From Sphaerotilus microaerophilus (lineage in GTDB: Bacteria > Pseudomonadota > Gammaproteobacteria > Burkholderiales > Burkholderiaceae_C), in the NCBI RefSeq assembly GCF_023734135.1, contig NZ_AP025730.1:4526001-4590000 (forward strand): a stretch of DNA of 64,000 nt, given 5' to 3'. Below, one piece after another: positions 44,900 through 53,030 of this stretch. The notes beneath the pieces were generated by a model. That model saw nothing but the letters and a program-made list of their open reading frames with translations. It was not told the origin of the DNA and did not search any database. Position 1 is the first letter of the stretch. Each line of letters starts with the position of its first letter. The translations under genes and the position numbers were made by a program.

Positions 44900-45643
44900 A
44901 TGAGTCGCCTCCCGATCCAATGGCACCGCCTGTTTGCCTGTGTGCCCGGCACGGGCTCTGAGCTCTGGCCCGCCCTGGCGGATGACCAAGGCCAGGTGCG
45001 CGCCATGGTGCTGGGCCTGGCCCGACCGGGCGGGTCGGCGGCGCTGGCCAGCCTCTGGCAGGGCGTCCAGGCCGACCTGGGCCTGCCCGCTCCGGCCATT
45101 GCGGTGGACGGACAGCGCGGCTACCAGCTCTGGTTCTCGCTCGCGCAGGCCCGGCCCGCGGCGCAGGCCGACGCCTTCCTCGCCGCGCTGTGCCGGCGCT
45201 ACCTGGGCGAACAGGCCGACGCCGCCCGCATCGAGCCGCAGCCCGGTCCCGTGCCCGCGCTGCAGCCAGACGGCGAACGCTGGTCCGCCTTTGTCGCCGC
45301 CGACCTGGCACCGATGTTCGAGGACGAGCCCTGGCTGGACATCCCGCCCAACCCGGACGGCCAGGCCGAACTGCTGGCGCGGCTGGCGAGCATCGAGCCG
45401 GCGGCCTTCGACGAAGCGATGGCCAAGCTGGAGCCCGCCGAGGCCCTCCCCGACGCAGCGGCACCCCCCGCCCCCGTGCCAGCAGGCAGCGTGGCGCCTC
45501 CTTCAGCGCCGCGCCCGCGGGATCCGCAGGCCTTCCTGCTCGACGTGATGCGTGACGAGCAGGTGGCGCTGGCGCTGCGCATCGAGGCGGCGAAGGCGCT
45601 GCTGCCTTATGCGACGAACGATGGCGACGAACGAGGGCGATGA
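44900..45643 (+). CDS. Conserved hypothetical protein
   Basis: A 247-residue soluble protein beginning IQWHRLFACVPGTGSELWPA, with a globular N-terminal domain (about 1-150, including VDGQRGYQLWFSLAQARPA and PWLDIPPNPDGQAELLARL). A Pro/Ala linker (about 185-215) and a helical C-terminus (DPQAFLLDVMRDEQVALALR) follow. The C-terminal helix resembles the end of small terminase-like or chaperone-like proteins, but no family is certain. The N-terminal pattern vaguely recalls replication-primase-like domains. It lies 140 bp before the XhoI-type methylase gene on the same strand and may share its transcript. The function is unknown. Confidence 0.6.
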   Translation: MSRLPIQWHRLFACVPGTGSELWPALADDQGQVRAMVLGLARPGGSAALASLWQGVQADLGLPAPAIAVDGQRGYQLWFSLAQARPAAQADAFLAALCRRYLGEQADAARIEPQPGPVPALQPDGERWSAFVAADLAPMFEDEPWLDIPPNPDGQAELLARLASIEPAAFDEAMAKLEPAEALPDAAAPPAPVPAGSVAPPSAPRPRDPQAFLLDVMRDEQVALALRIEAAKALLPYATNDGDERGR

Positions 45644-45782
45644 CCGAGAGCGATGACCCCAGGCGTGTTGGACACGCTTGCGGCGCCCCTGCCATGGCCC
45701 GCGGCCCCAGCGCGTCATCTCCAGCCGCTGACGCCGAAGCAAGCGGCCCGGCCGGATAATCCGGCTCAACCTCCACGACGCC

Positions 45783-47483
45783 ATGGCGCTCACCCTGTCC
45801 CTCGAACAACCCGGCCTCCCGGGCATGTGCCCCATCGCCGCTGCGGTGGAACGCCTGGCACACGGCTCCGACCACAACGAGCGAGGTGCCGTCTTCACCC
45901 GTGGCGAGGTGGTGGACTTCATGCTCGACCTGGCAGGCTACACCGCGGATCGGCGGCTGCACGGCCTGCGGCTGCTCGAACCGTCCTTCGGCTCGGGCGA
46001 GTTCCTGCTGGCGGCCGTGGAGCGTCTGGTTGCCTCGGTCCGGTCTGCCGGGAGCCACGACGCCGATCTGGCCGGTTGCATCCGCGGCGTGGAACTGCAC
46101 GCCAGCACGTTCGTGCGGACAAAGGCCCGCACGATTGAACGGCTCGAACGAGCCGGCTTCGATCCCCGCGAAGCACGCAGGCTGGCCGACGCCTGGCTGC
46201 TACACGGCGACTTCCTGCTTTGCGATCTGCCCGGCCCCTTCGACGTCGTCGTCGGCAACCCGCCCTATGTGCGCCAGGAGCTGATCCCCGCGGCGCTGCT
46301 GGCAGAGTACCGGCGCCGCTACGCTTCGCTCTATGACCGCGCAGACCTGTACGTGCCCTTCATCGAGCGGTCGCTCGGCCTGCTGGCGCAGGGCGGGCAG
46401 TTCTCGTTCATCTGCGCCGATCGGTGGACGAAGAACCGCTATGGCGGCCCGCTGCGCGCCATGGTGGCCAAGGCGTTCCATCTCAAGGCCTACGTGGACA
46501 TGGTGGACACCCCCGCTTTCGAAACGGACGTGATCGCCTACCCGGCCATCACCCTGATCGAGCGGGCCACGCCGGGACCCACCCTGGTGGCGAAGCCACC
46601 GAACCTCACCGCGCCGGCCTTGTCGCAGTTGGCCGGCGTGCTGCGCAATGGGCAGCCCGACGTGGCTGCGGCGGTATCGATGGTGGAGCAGGCCGGGCTC
46701 GGGGCCGAACCCTGGGTGCTGGGCTCCTCCAGCCGGCGTGGCCTGCTGCGACGCCTGGAGGCCGAGTTCCCCACGTTGGAAGAGGCCGGTTGCAAGGTTG
46801 GCATCGGTGTGGCCACGGGCGCCGACAGGGCCTTCATTGCCCCCATGGCCGAGCTGGACGTAGAGCCCTCGCGCAAGCTGCCGCTGGCCATGACCCGTGA
46901 CATTGCCAGTGGGGAGGTACGCTGGCAGGGCCTTGGCGTGGTCAACCCGTTCGAGGACGATGGTCGCCTCGCCGATCTGGCGCACTATCCGAGGCTGCGT
47001 GCCCACCTGACAAGGCACCGCGAGGCGATCGCCGGCCGCCACGTCGCGCGGAAGAACCCGGCGAACTGGTATCGGACCATCGATCGCATCACCCCTGCAC
47101 TGGCCAGCCGACCCAAGCTGCTGATCCCCGACATCAAGGGTTCGGCGCATGTGGTTTTCGAGCGCGGGGAGCTGTACCCGCACCACAACCTCTATCACGT
47201 GGTGTCTGACGAGTGGGACCTGCGCGCCCTGCAGGCGGTGCTGCTGTCGGACGTGGCGCGGCAGTTCGTCGCCGCTTACTCCACGACGATGCGAGGCGGT
47301 TTCCTACGCTTCCAAGCCCAGTACCTGCGCCGCATCCGCCTGCCACGCTGGGCCGAGGTGCCCAAAGGCATGCGCCAGCGGCTTGCCAGCGCAGCGACGG
47401 CACTCGATCTGGCCGCCTGCAACGCAGCTGCTCGCGAACTCTACAGGCTCAGCGCGGATGAGGCTGCGTCGCTGGGTTCTTGA
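45783..47483 (+). CDS. Type II N6-adenine methyltransferase, PaeR7I/XhoI type
   Basis: A 566-residue gamma-class adenine methyltransferase. AdoMet motif I is [19 protein letters not shown] (about residue 60), motif IV is [11 protein letters not shown] (about residue 158). The C-terminal half, with [19 protein letters not shown] and [20 protein letters not shown], is the target recognition part seen in M.PaeR7I-like enzymes. It is followed 44 bp later by an XhoI-family endonuclease gene, so it should methylate the adenine of CTCGAG and protect the host. No controller (C) protein gene is seen. Confidence 0.9.
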   Translation: MALTLSLEQPGLPGMCPIAAAVERLAHGSDHNERGAVFTRGEVVDFMLDLAGYTADRRLHGLRLLEPSFGSGEFLLAAVERLVASVRSAGSHDADLAGCIRGVELHASTFVRTKARTIERLERAGFDPREARRLADAWLLHGDFLLCDLPGPFDVVVGNPPYVRQELIPAALLAEYRRRYASLYDRADLYVPFIERSLGLLAQGGQFSFICADRWTKNRYGGPLRAMVAKAFHLKAYVDMVDTPAFETDVIAYPAITLIERATPGPTLVAKPPNLTAPALSQLAGVLRNGQPDVAAAVSMVEQAGLGAEPWVLGSSSRRGLLRRLEAEFPTLEEAGCKVGIGVATGADRAFIAPMAELDVEPSRKLPLAMTRDIASGEVRWQGLGVVNPFEDDGRLADLAHYPRLRAHLTRHREAIAGRHVARKNPANWYRTIDRITPALASRPKLLIPDIKGSAHVVFERGELYPHHNLYHVVSDEWDLRALQAVLLSDVARQFVAAYSTTMRGGFLRFQAQYLRRIRLPRWAEVPKGMRQRLASAATALDLAACNAAARELYRLSADEAASLGS

Positions 47484-47527
47484 ACATTTCCAGCGACGAC
47501 CAACCCATCTGACAGGAGACAGGCTGC

Positions 47528-48262
47528 ATGGCGCTGGATCTGTGTGACTTCGAGGCCAAAGCGCAGGCCGCCATGCGCTCGTTCTGGCAGTCTCGCGATG
47601 ACGCCAAACGCAAACAGCGGGAGTCGGGCAAATCCGACCAGGGAGAACGCGCCGGGGTCACCGGCGGCAAGAACCTGGACCGCTTCGCCGATCTGGTGAG
47701 CGATCTGGTCAGAGCCAATGGCTTGCCGAACGCGCAGATCCACCGTCAGCGCGCTGTCCTGACACTCCCCGGTTTCTTTCGGCCGACCAAACTGTGGGAC
47801 CTGCTGGTGATCCACCAGGGGCGGCTGGTCGCGGCGCTGGAGTTCAAGAGCCACGTCGGCCCGTCATTCGGTAACAATTTCAACAATCGCACCGAAGAGG
47901 CCATCGGGACCTCGCACGATTTGTGGACGGCCTACCGGGATGGTGCATTCGGCCAGCAAGAGCGGCCCTTCGTGGGCTGGCTGATGGTGGTGGAAGATGC
48001 GCCGAGGTCCAACGCAGCGGTTCGGGATGCGTCCGCGCACTTCCCTGTGTTCCAAGAATTCGCCGGCTCGTCGTACCTGCAACGCTACGAGATCCTGTGC
48101 AGGAAGCTGGTCCAGGAGCAGCTCTATTCGGCTGCAGCGGTGCTCGCCACACCTCGATCCGCCCAGGCCGACGGCGCCTATCGCGAACTGTCCACCATGA
48201 CGGGCTTGCGATCCTTCGTCGCCTCGCTGGCTGGCCATGTTGCTGCAGAGGCCGCACGGTAG
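47528..48262 (+). CDS. Type II restriction endonuclease, XhoI/PaeR7I family
   Basis: A 244-residue endonuclease matching the R.PaeR7I/XhoI family in length and sequence. The active-site region is [20 protein letters not shown] followed by [20 protein letters not shown]; the EFK and upstream Asp form a PD-(D/E)xK nuclease. The family cuts CTCGAG after the first C. The reading frame is intact, so the pair is probably active. It is tightly paired with the methylase gene. CTCGAG is present at least at 53010 and 60413 of this window, so the host needs the methylase if the nuclease is expressed. Confidence 0.9.
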   Translation: MALDLCDFEAKAQAAMRSFWQSRDDAKRKQRESGKSDQGERAGVTGGKNLDRFADLVSDLVRANGLPNAQIHRQRAVLTLPGFFRPTKLWDLLVIHQGRLVAALEFKSHVGPSFGNNFNNRTEEAIGTSHDLWTAYRDGAFGQQERPFVGWLMVVEDAPRSNAAVRDASAHFPVFQEFAGSSYLQRYEILCRKLVQEQLYSAAAVLATPRSAQADGAYRELSTMTGLRSFVASLAGHVAAEAAR

Positions 48263-48327
48263 TGCGCCAAACTGCAGCGGCTCTCCCCTCACCCCCTGCC
48301 CACGCGGCATCACTCAACCCATCTGCC

Positions 48328-48810
48328 ATGACGATCCACGACACCGAAGTCCGCCGCATCGACGGCAAGCTGCAGACGCTGGCGGAGTACGCCGGCCAGG
48401 TGCTGCTGATCGTCAACGTGGCCAGCAAGTGCGGCTTCACGCCGCAGTACGCGGGGCTGGAGGCGCTGTACCGGCGCTACCGGGACCGGGGTTTTGCGGT
48501 GCTGGGCTTTCCCTGCGACCAGTTCGGCCACCAGGAGCCGGGCGACGAGGCCGAGATCAGCAGCTTCTGCAGCCTGACCTACGACGTGACCTTCCCGATG
48601 TTCGCCAAGGTGGAGGTCATCGGCAGCGGCACGCACCCGCTGTTCCAGCAGCTGAAGAAGGCGGCGCCCGGCCTGCTGGGCACCGAGGGCATCAAGTGGA
48701 ACTTCACCAAGTTCCTGGTCGATGCGCAGGGTCAGGTGGTGTCACGCCATGCCCCCACCGACAAGCCGGAGAGCCTGGCTGGCGAGATCGAGGCACTGCT
48801 GTCGCGCTGA
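48328..48810 (+). CDS. Glutathione peroxidase-like thiol peroxidase
   Basis: A 160-residue peroxidase. The active site is LIVNVASKCGFTPQY with Cys (not selenocysteine) as the peroxidatic residue. The other catalytic residues are in FPCDQFGHQEPG (Gln) and IKWNFTKFLVD (Trp, Asn). The Cys in the FPCDQF block is the resolving position of the thioredoxin-dependent members, so the electron donor may be thioredoxin rather than glutathione. It is cytoplasmic, with no signal peptide, and reduces hydrogen peroxide and organic hydroperoxides. The ATG at 48328 is the natural family start. Confidence 0.92.
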   Translation: MTIHDTEVRRIDGKLQTLAEYAGQVLLIVNVASKCGFTPQYAGLEALYRRYRDRGFAVLGFPCDQFGHQEPGDEAEISSFCSLTYDVTFPMFAKVEVIGSGTHPLFQQLKKAAPGLLGTEGIKWNFTKFLVDAQGQVVSRHAPTDKPESLAGEIEALLSR

Positions 48811-48843
48811 TCGCCGCACAGCGCTCGCGCACAGGTCGCAGGC

Positions 48844-49941
48844 TCAGGCGCTCACCACGCCGCTCATGCGCACCACCTCGAAGTCGCTGCCCTTGACCTG
48901 GGCCAGCTCGCTGACCAGCGCGTCGTTGTCCCAGCGTGGATCGGGTGCGCCGCTGACGTACCAGCTGCTGCCGTTGTCGGCCACGATCATCCCGTAGGTC
49001 TTCATGGCGCTCAGCAGCGCGCGGGTGGCGGTGCTGAAGCCGGCCGGGATCACATAGCCGGCCTTCAGGCGCACGCGCATGCCCATGGGCGGCAGGTTGG
49101 CGGAGGCGTCGCTGCTGGCCCAGTGCGTGGCCGGCGCCAGGTAGGCGCTGCGGGTGCGCGCCACGGTGAAGCGCAGCGCGTGGCGGATGCCGCCCGGCCC
49201 GGCGGCGGCTTCCTGCCAGCGTGCCAGCCCGGGGAAGATGGGCAGCCCGGCGGCGTCCGCGCTGGTCCAGCCAGGCTGGCCACCGGGGCGCACAGTGTTG
49301 CTGTCGAGGTGGAACACCGCGCCGGAGTCGGCTGCCCAGCTGCCATCAGGCTGCACAAAGGCGCGGTAGAGCTCGTAGAGGCGGTGATGGTCCCGGTCGA
49401 TCACCAGCACGTGGCGGTCGCCGGTCGCGGCCGAGCCGCCTTCCACCGGCGCGTCGGCTGGCACCGGATAGGGGCCGGGGTCGCTCTCGTCACCGTAGGC
49501 GGTGAAGCGGATCGACACGGGCGCCTGGCTGCCCGCCACGACGACGTAGGGAATGCCGATGGGCGCGCCGGCCCAGGTGCCGGAGCCGAAGTCGGGGTGC
49601 AGGCCGGTGGCGAGGCCGATGCTGGCGATCAGGGCGTCCGAGTCCGGGTCCACCTCGGCGGTGGAGATGTCGGTGTTCCAGGCGTTGTCGGCCGGGAAGG
49701 CTTGGGCGCCATTCAGGTCGGCGTTGGCGCCCAGGCTCGCGGCGCTGAACTGGCCGTACTGCCGCCCGGCCGGCAGCGGGGCCGGGGCGGGTGATGGGGC
49801 GGGGGACGGCGAGGGAGCTGGCGAAGGATCCTCGGCAGCGCCGCCCCCGCAGGCCGCCAGCCACAGGCCGGAGAGGCTGCCCAGCAGCAGGGTGCGCCGC
49901 CGGGCGCAGGCATCGGAGAGGGGGGAATCGGGATCGACCAT
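48844..49941 (-). CDS. Predicted outer-membrane lipoprotein, hypothetical
   Basis: A 365-residue exported protein. The lipobox is in LLGSLSGLWLAACGGG, followed by a Pro/Ser/Ala linker (SPAPSPSPAPSPAPAP) of the sort that spaces a domain from the membrane. The large globular domain (about 80-360) contains FPADNAWNTDISTAEVDPDS, GTWAGAPIGIPYVVV, VIDRDHHRLYELYRAF and NGSSWYVSGAPDPRWDND. It resembles a family of secreted proteins of unknown function in Burkholderiales and Actinobacteria. No catalytic motif is recognised. It converges with the glutathione peroxidase gene. Confidence 0.7.
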   Translation of the reverse strand: MVDPDSPLSDACARRRTLLLGSLSGLWLAACGGGAAEDPSPAPSPSPAPSPAPAPLPAGRQYGQFSAASLGANADLNGAQAFPADNAWNTDISTAEVDPDSDALIASIGLATGLHPDFGSGTWAGAPIGIPYVVVAGSQAPVSIRFTAYGDESDPGPYPVPADAPVEGGSAATGDRHVLVIDRDHHRLYELYRAFVQPDGSWAADSGAVFHLDSNTVRPGGQPGWTSADAAGLPIFPGLARWQEAAAGPGGIRHALRFTVARTRSAYLAPATHWASSDASANLPPMGMRVRLKAGYVIPAGFSTATRALLSAMKTYGMIVADNGSSWYVSGAPDPRWDNDALVSELAQVKGSDFEVVRMSGVVSA

Positions 49942-50382
49942 GGTGGAGTCTGTCCCGCCACGCGCCTCTGCGCAGTGTCCAGCGATATCCAGCGGTGAGC
50001 AGGCGTATCGGTGCGCCGTGGGGCGCTGACCGATGCTTACCGCCGTTCACGCCAGGCGACGTCTGGGCCGCGCCGGCGGGCTCCAATGCGGCGATGAGAT
50101 TCTGGAACCCCACCTTGCCGCACCCGATCGCGCCCCAGGCACAGCCGGACGCCGCCCCGGCCCTGCCGCTCAATGCCCACTCCGCTGCGCGTGCCGCCCG
50201 GCTGATCGGCATGCTGCGTCCCCTGCCACCGGCAGCGGTGCGCCACAGCACCACCGACGAGCTGCCGGACGCCTCGCTCTCGCCCCACCACCGCTGAACG
50301 CAGCGCACGGGGACCGGCTGCGTGCCAACCTGCGACACTCCCGCTTTGTTCCGGCCTCGCAGGCCCGTGCACCGAACCGACG
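49942..50382. other. Intergenic region with one doubtful small frame
   Basis: This 440-bp region separates the divergent lipoprotein gene and the 78-residue hypothetical gene. Apart from the doubtful 67-codon frame at 50094-50297, nothing recognisable is present. Confidence 0.35.
50094..50297 (+). CDS. Possible small hypothetical protein
   Basis: An open frame of 67 codons with an ATG (MRFWNPTLPHPIAPQAQPDA) and an Arg/Ala-rich middle (HSAARAARLIGMLRPLPPAA). The composition is plausible for a small protein but no ribosome binding site stands out and no family is recognised. It may be spurious. Confidence 0.3.
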   Translation: MRFWNPTLPHPIAPQAQPDAAPALPLNAHSAARAARLIGMLRPLPPAAVRHSTTDELPDASLSPHHR

Positions 50383-50619
50383 ATGAAGACCTACCAGATC
50401 GAGATCCAGCGCCTCAAGTCGATCACCCACGACCACGGCAGCCTGGACCTGAATGTTGACGCCCTCGTGCTGCCCAGCCCGAAGCCCCGTGGCGGTGACG
50501 GGGACGCCACGCTCGGTACCATCATCAGCCTGAGCGAGAAGGATGCGCGCTCGCTGCTGATTCTGCTGAAGGCGCAGCTGGCGGAGCTGGAACCCCGCAA
50601 GGGCCGCAGCCAGCGCTGA
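50383..50619 (+). CDS. Small conserved hypothetical protein
   Basis: A 78-residue protein: a beta-like N-terminal half (KTYQIEIQRLKSITHDHGSL) and a helical end (SEKDARSLLILLKAQLAELE). The sequence has good coding character and resembles small proteins conserved in Burkholderiales, but no function is known. It lies 125 bp before the DUF4231 gene. Confidence 0.6.
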   Translation: MKTYQIEIQRLKSITHDHGSLDLNVDALVLPSPKPRGGDGDATLGTIISLSEKDARSLLILLKAQLAELEPRKGRSQR

Positions 50620-50669
50620 GACGCGCATTGCGCGGGCCGGGCGGGCGTGGCGCTTGCACCTGGCTGAAG

Positions 50670-50683
50670 CTGCGATATCTTCC
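50670..50683 (+). promoter_or_regulatory. Promoter-like element CTGCGATATCTTCC
   Basis: It lies 62 bp before the DUF4231 gene and contains a possible -10 hexamer TATCTT, with TTGCAC 16 bp upstream as a possible -35. It shares a CTGCGNTATCTT core with the elements before the TPR-TIR and VapBC genes. Confidence 0.4.
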
Positions 50684-50744
50684 AGATCGGGACGGATGAG
50701 GTGGGCATCGGCTCACCACCGCCCGGTGCGCAGGAGCAAGCACG

Positions 50745-51206
50745 ATGACCGACAGCGAGTATCTGGATCAGCGGCTGGACGACCAGCTGAAGTGGTATTC
50801 CGCCAAGAGCGCCAACAACCGCAGCTGGTTCAACCGGCTGCGCATGCTCGACATCAGCGCGGCGGCGCTGATCCCCTTCCTCACCGGGCTGGGCGAGAAG
50901 GTGCCGCAGGGCAACTGGATCATCGGCGCGCTGGGCATGGCGATCGCGCTGTCCACCGGTGCGCAGTCGCTGTTCAAGTTCCACGAGAACTGGATCCGCT
51001 ACCGCGGCACCGCTGAGCAGCTCAAGCAGGAGAAGTTCCGCTACCTCAGCGGCAGCGGCCCGTACGCCAACATGGCCAGCGACGAGCGCTTCCGCACCCT
51101 GGTGGATCGGGTCGAGGCGCTGCTCGCGTCGGAAACCTCCACCTGGGCGACCGAAACCAAGCAGGCCGCGCCGGCTGGCGGCGCTGGCCCGAACGGGCAG
51201 CCGTAA
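50745..51206 (+). CDS. DUF4231 (SLATT-like) two-helix membrane protein
   Basis: A 153-residue protein: a helical N-terminus (YLDQRLDDQLKWYSAKSANN), two membrane helices (MLDISAAALIPFLTGLG and WIIGALGMAIALSTGAQSLF) and a soluble C-terminal helix (HENWIRYRGTAEQLKQEKFR). This layout and the KSxxNRxWFxR motif match DUF4231, a family related to the SLATT domains that act as predicted pore-forming effectors in nucleotide-signal (SMODS) systems. No cyclase gene is adjacent, so it is an orphan here. A promoter-like element lies 62 bp upstream. Confidence 0.8.
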   Translation: MTDSEYLDQRLDDQLKWYSAKSANNRSWFNRLRMLDISAAALIPFLTGLGEKVPQGNWIIGALGMAIALSTGAQSLFKFHENWIRYRGTAEQLKQEKFRYLSGSGPYANMASDERFRTLVDRVEALLASETSTWATETKQAAPAGGAGPNGQP

Positions 51207-51233
51207 CCGGCGCTGCGCCGGACGGCGGTGCCG

Positions 51234-52142
51234 CTACGGGTCCAGCCGGTAGATCCAGAAGCTCTCTTCGCGCTCGATGGCGGCCAGCAGCGCCGCCGGG
51301 CTCAGGCCGGTGATGCGGCGCACCTCGCGGCACAGGTGCGCCTGGTCGGCGTAGCCGCTGTCCAGCGCTGCGGTGGCCCAGTCCACTTCGCCGCGCTGGT
51401 AGGCCGCCACGCAGCGGTAGAAGGACTCCTCGGCGCGCAGCATGCGCCGCAGGTCGCGCGGCGGCTGGCCGGTCCAGCGCTTGATGCGTCGCTCCACCTG
51501 CCGCAGGCTGCTGCCCACGCCGGACTGTGCGGCGCGCAGCGCCAGGTTCTCGGCCCAGAAGCGGTAGCGCGTGGCGCGCGGAATCGACTGGTCGCGCAGG
51601 CCCAGCCAGCGGGGTTCCAGAAAGTCCTCCACCACGCGGATGCGGTCGGCGTCATCGGGCGCGTCGAACACCGCGCGCGCCATGGCCTGCCACTCGGCGT
51701 CGAAGACCTGCTCGAAGGGCAGCACGCGGTCAACCAGGTCGGCCATCGACACGCCGGTGAGCGCCTCCACCGCCATCGGCGTCAGCGCCACCATCAGCGC
51801 ATCCACCGCGCCGGGGTTGTGGCTGACCACCGGCACGCGGTGCGGGCCGATCACGCACAGCCGCGGGGTGGACTCCCGCACGGCCTGGTCGCCGCGCCGC
51901 AGCACCTCGGCCTCGCCTTCGAAGAACCAGTGGATGGCGCAGAGCAGCGAGGCCGGGAAGTGGTTGGCACGCTGCTCGGGCGCCAGCGGGAGACCCACCG
52001 TGCGGCGCACGATGTGGCCACGCACGCAGGAGGCCAGCGACAGCCGCGGCGGCAGCATCACGCTGCGGGGCTCGTGGAAGGCAGCAGGGGCGGCCGACGC
52101 AGCCGGGGCCGCCAGGGCGCGGTCGATGAGCGGGGTGAACAT
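51234..52142 (-). CDS. AraC-family transcriptional regulator
   Basis: A 302-residue regulator. The N-terminal ligand-binding part (about 1-190) includes RANHFPASLLCAIHWFFEGE. The C-terminal DNA-binding domain (about 195-295) has the two helix-turn-helix units, SSLRQVERRIKRWTGQPPRDL and ALDSGYADQAHLCREVRRIT. It is divergent from the ABC export operon with 156 bp between starts, so it probably controls that operon. The inducer is unknown. Confidence 0.85.
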   Translation of the reverse strand: MFTPLIDRALAAPAASAAPAAFHEPRSVMLPPRLSLASCVRGHIVRRTVGLPLAPEQRANHFPASLLCAIHWFFEGEAEVLRRGDQAVRESTPRLCVIGPHRVPVVSHNPGAVDALMVALTPMAVEALTGVSMADLVDRVLPFEQVFDAEWQAMARAVFDAPDDADRIRVVEDFLEPRWLGLRDQSIPRATRYRFWAENLALRAAQSGVGSSLRQVERRIKRWTGQPPRDLRRMLRAEESFYRCVAAYQRGEVDWATAALDSGYADQAHLCREVRRITGLSPAALLAAIEREESFWIYRLDP

Positions 52143-52298
52143 GGCCGGGAAGGAAGGGATCGAATCGCCAGGACAGCGGGACGGCGGGCGAAGCGGCCAA
52201 GCGGCGATGTCGGAATCATTCAATACCGGCCGGCCGCTGCTCGCCACACTGGCGCACACACACAGCCACTCTACTCGCCCTCCCGCCCCCCCCCATCC

Positions 52299-53030
52299 AT
52301 GGATCCCGTCCTCCTGCGGCAGGTCTGCCGCACCTACTCCCTCGACAGCGTGGGCGTGCCCGCCCTGCGCGACATCGACCTCACGATCCGCGCCGACTGC
52401 TTCACCGTCATCAGCGGCCCCTCGGGCAGCGGCAAGACCACGCTGCTGAACCTGATCGGCGGCATCGACCGGCCCGATGCTGGTGTGGGTGCCGGCGAGG
52501 TCATCGTCGCCGGCCAGCCGCTGCGCTCGCTGAGCGACGACGCGCTGGCGGACTTCCGCGCCCGCCACCTGGGCTTCGTGTTCCAGAACTTCAACCTGCT
52601 GCCGGTGCTGACCGCGGCGGAGAACATCGAGTACCCGCTGCGGCTCACCGGCGCAAGCCCGCAGCGGCGGCGCGAGCGGGTTCGCGAGCTGCTGGCCGCG
52701 GTGGGTCTGGCCGAGCTGGGCGACCGCCGCCCCGGCCAGCTCTCCGGCGGGCAGCGCCAGCGCGTGGCCATCGCCCGCGCGCTGGCCTGTGCCCCGGCGC
52801 TGGTGCTGGCCGACGAGCCCACCGCCAACCTCGACAGTGCCACCGGCGCGGCCATCATCGCGCTGATGCGGCGCATGCAGCGCGAGCAGCAGGTGTCCTT
52901 CGTGTTCTCCTCGCACGACCCGCAGGTGCTGGCGGCGGCGGACGACCGGGTCTTCCTGCGCGACGGGCGCATCACCGCGGTGGAACGTGCCGCAGGTGCC
53001 TCCGAAACGCTCGAGGAGGTGTCGGCATGA
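52299..53030 (+). CDS. ABC exporter ATP-binding protein, LolD/MacB type
   Basis: A 243-residue ATPase. Walker A is SGPSGSGKTTLLNLIGGI, the signature is LSGGQRQRVAIARALAC, Walker B is LVLADEPTANLDSATG, and the H-loop is SSHD. The sequence type belongs to the LolD/MacB/FtsE group that powers lipoprotein extraction or mechanotransmission. The ATG at 52299 begins exactly at the domain. The gene overlaps the permease gene by 4 bp (ATGA), so the two subunits are made together. Confidence 0.93.
   Translation: MDPVLLRQVCRTYSLDSVGVPALRDIDLTIRADCFTVISGPSGSGKTTLLNLIGGIDRPDAGVGAGEVIVAGQPLRSLSDDALADFRARHLGFVFQNFNLLPVLTAAENIEYPLRLTGASPQRRRERVRELLAAVGLAELGDRRPGQLSGGQRQRVAIARALACAPALVLADEPTANLDSATGAAIIALMRRMQREQQVSFVFSSHDPQVLAAADDRVFLRDGRITAVERAAGASETLEEVSA

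Noticed and set aside
48328..48810. Selenoprotein glutathione peroxidase
   Set aside because: The active-site codon encodes cysteine (SKCGFT), not an in-frame TGA.
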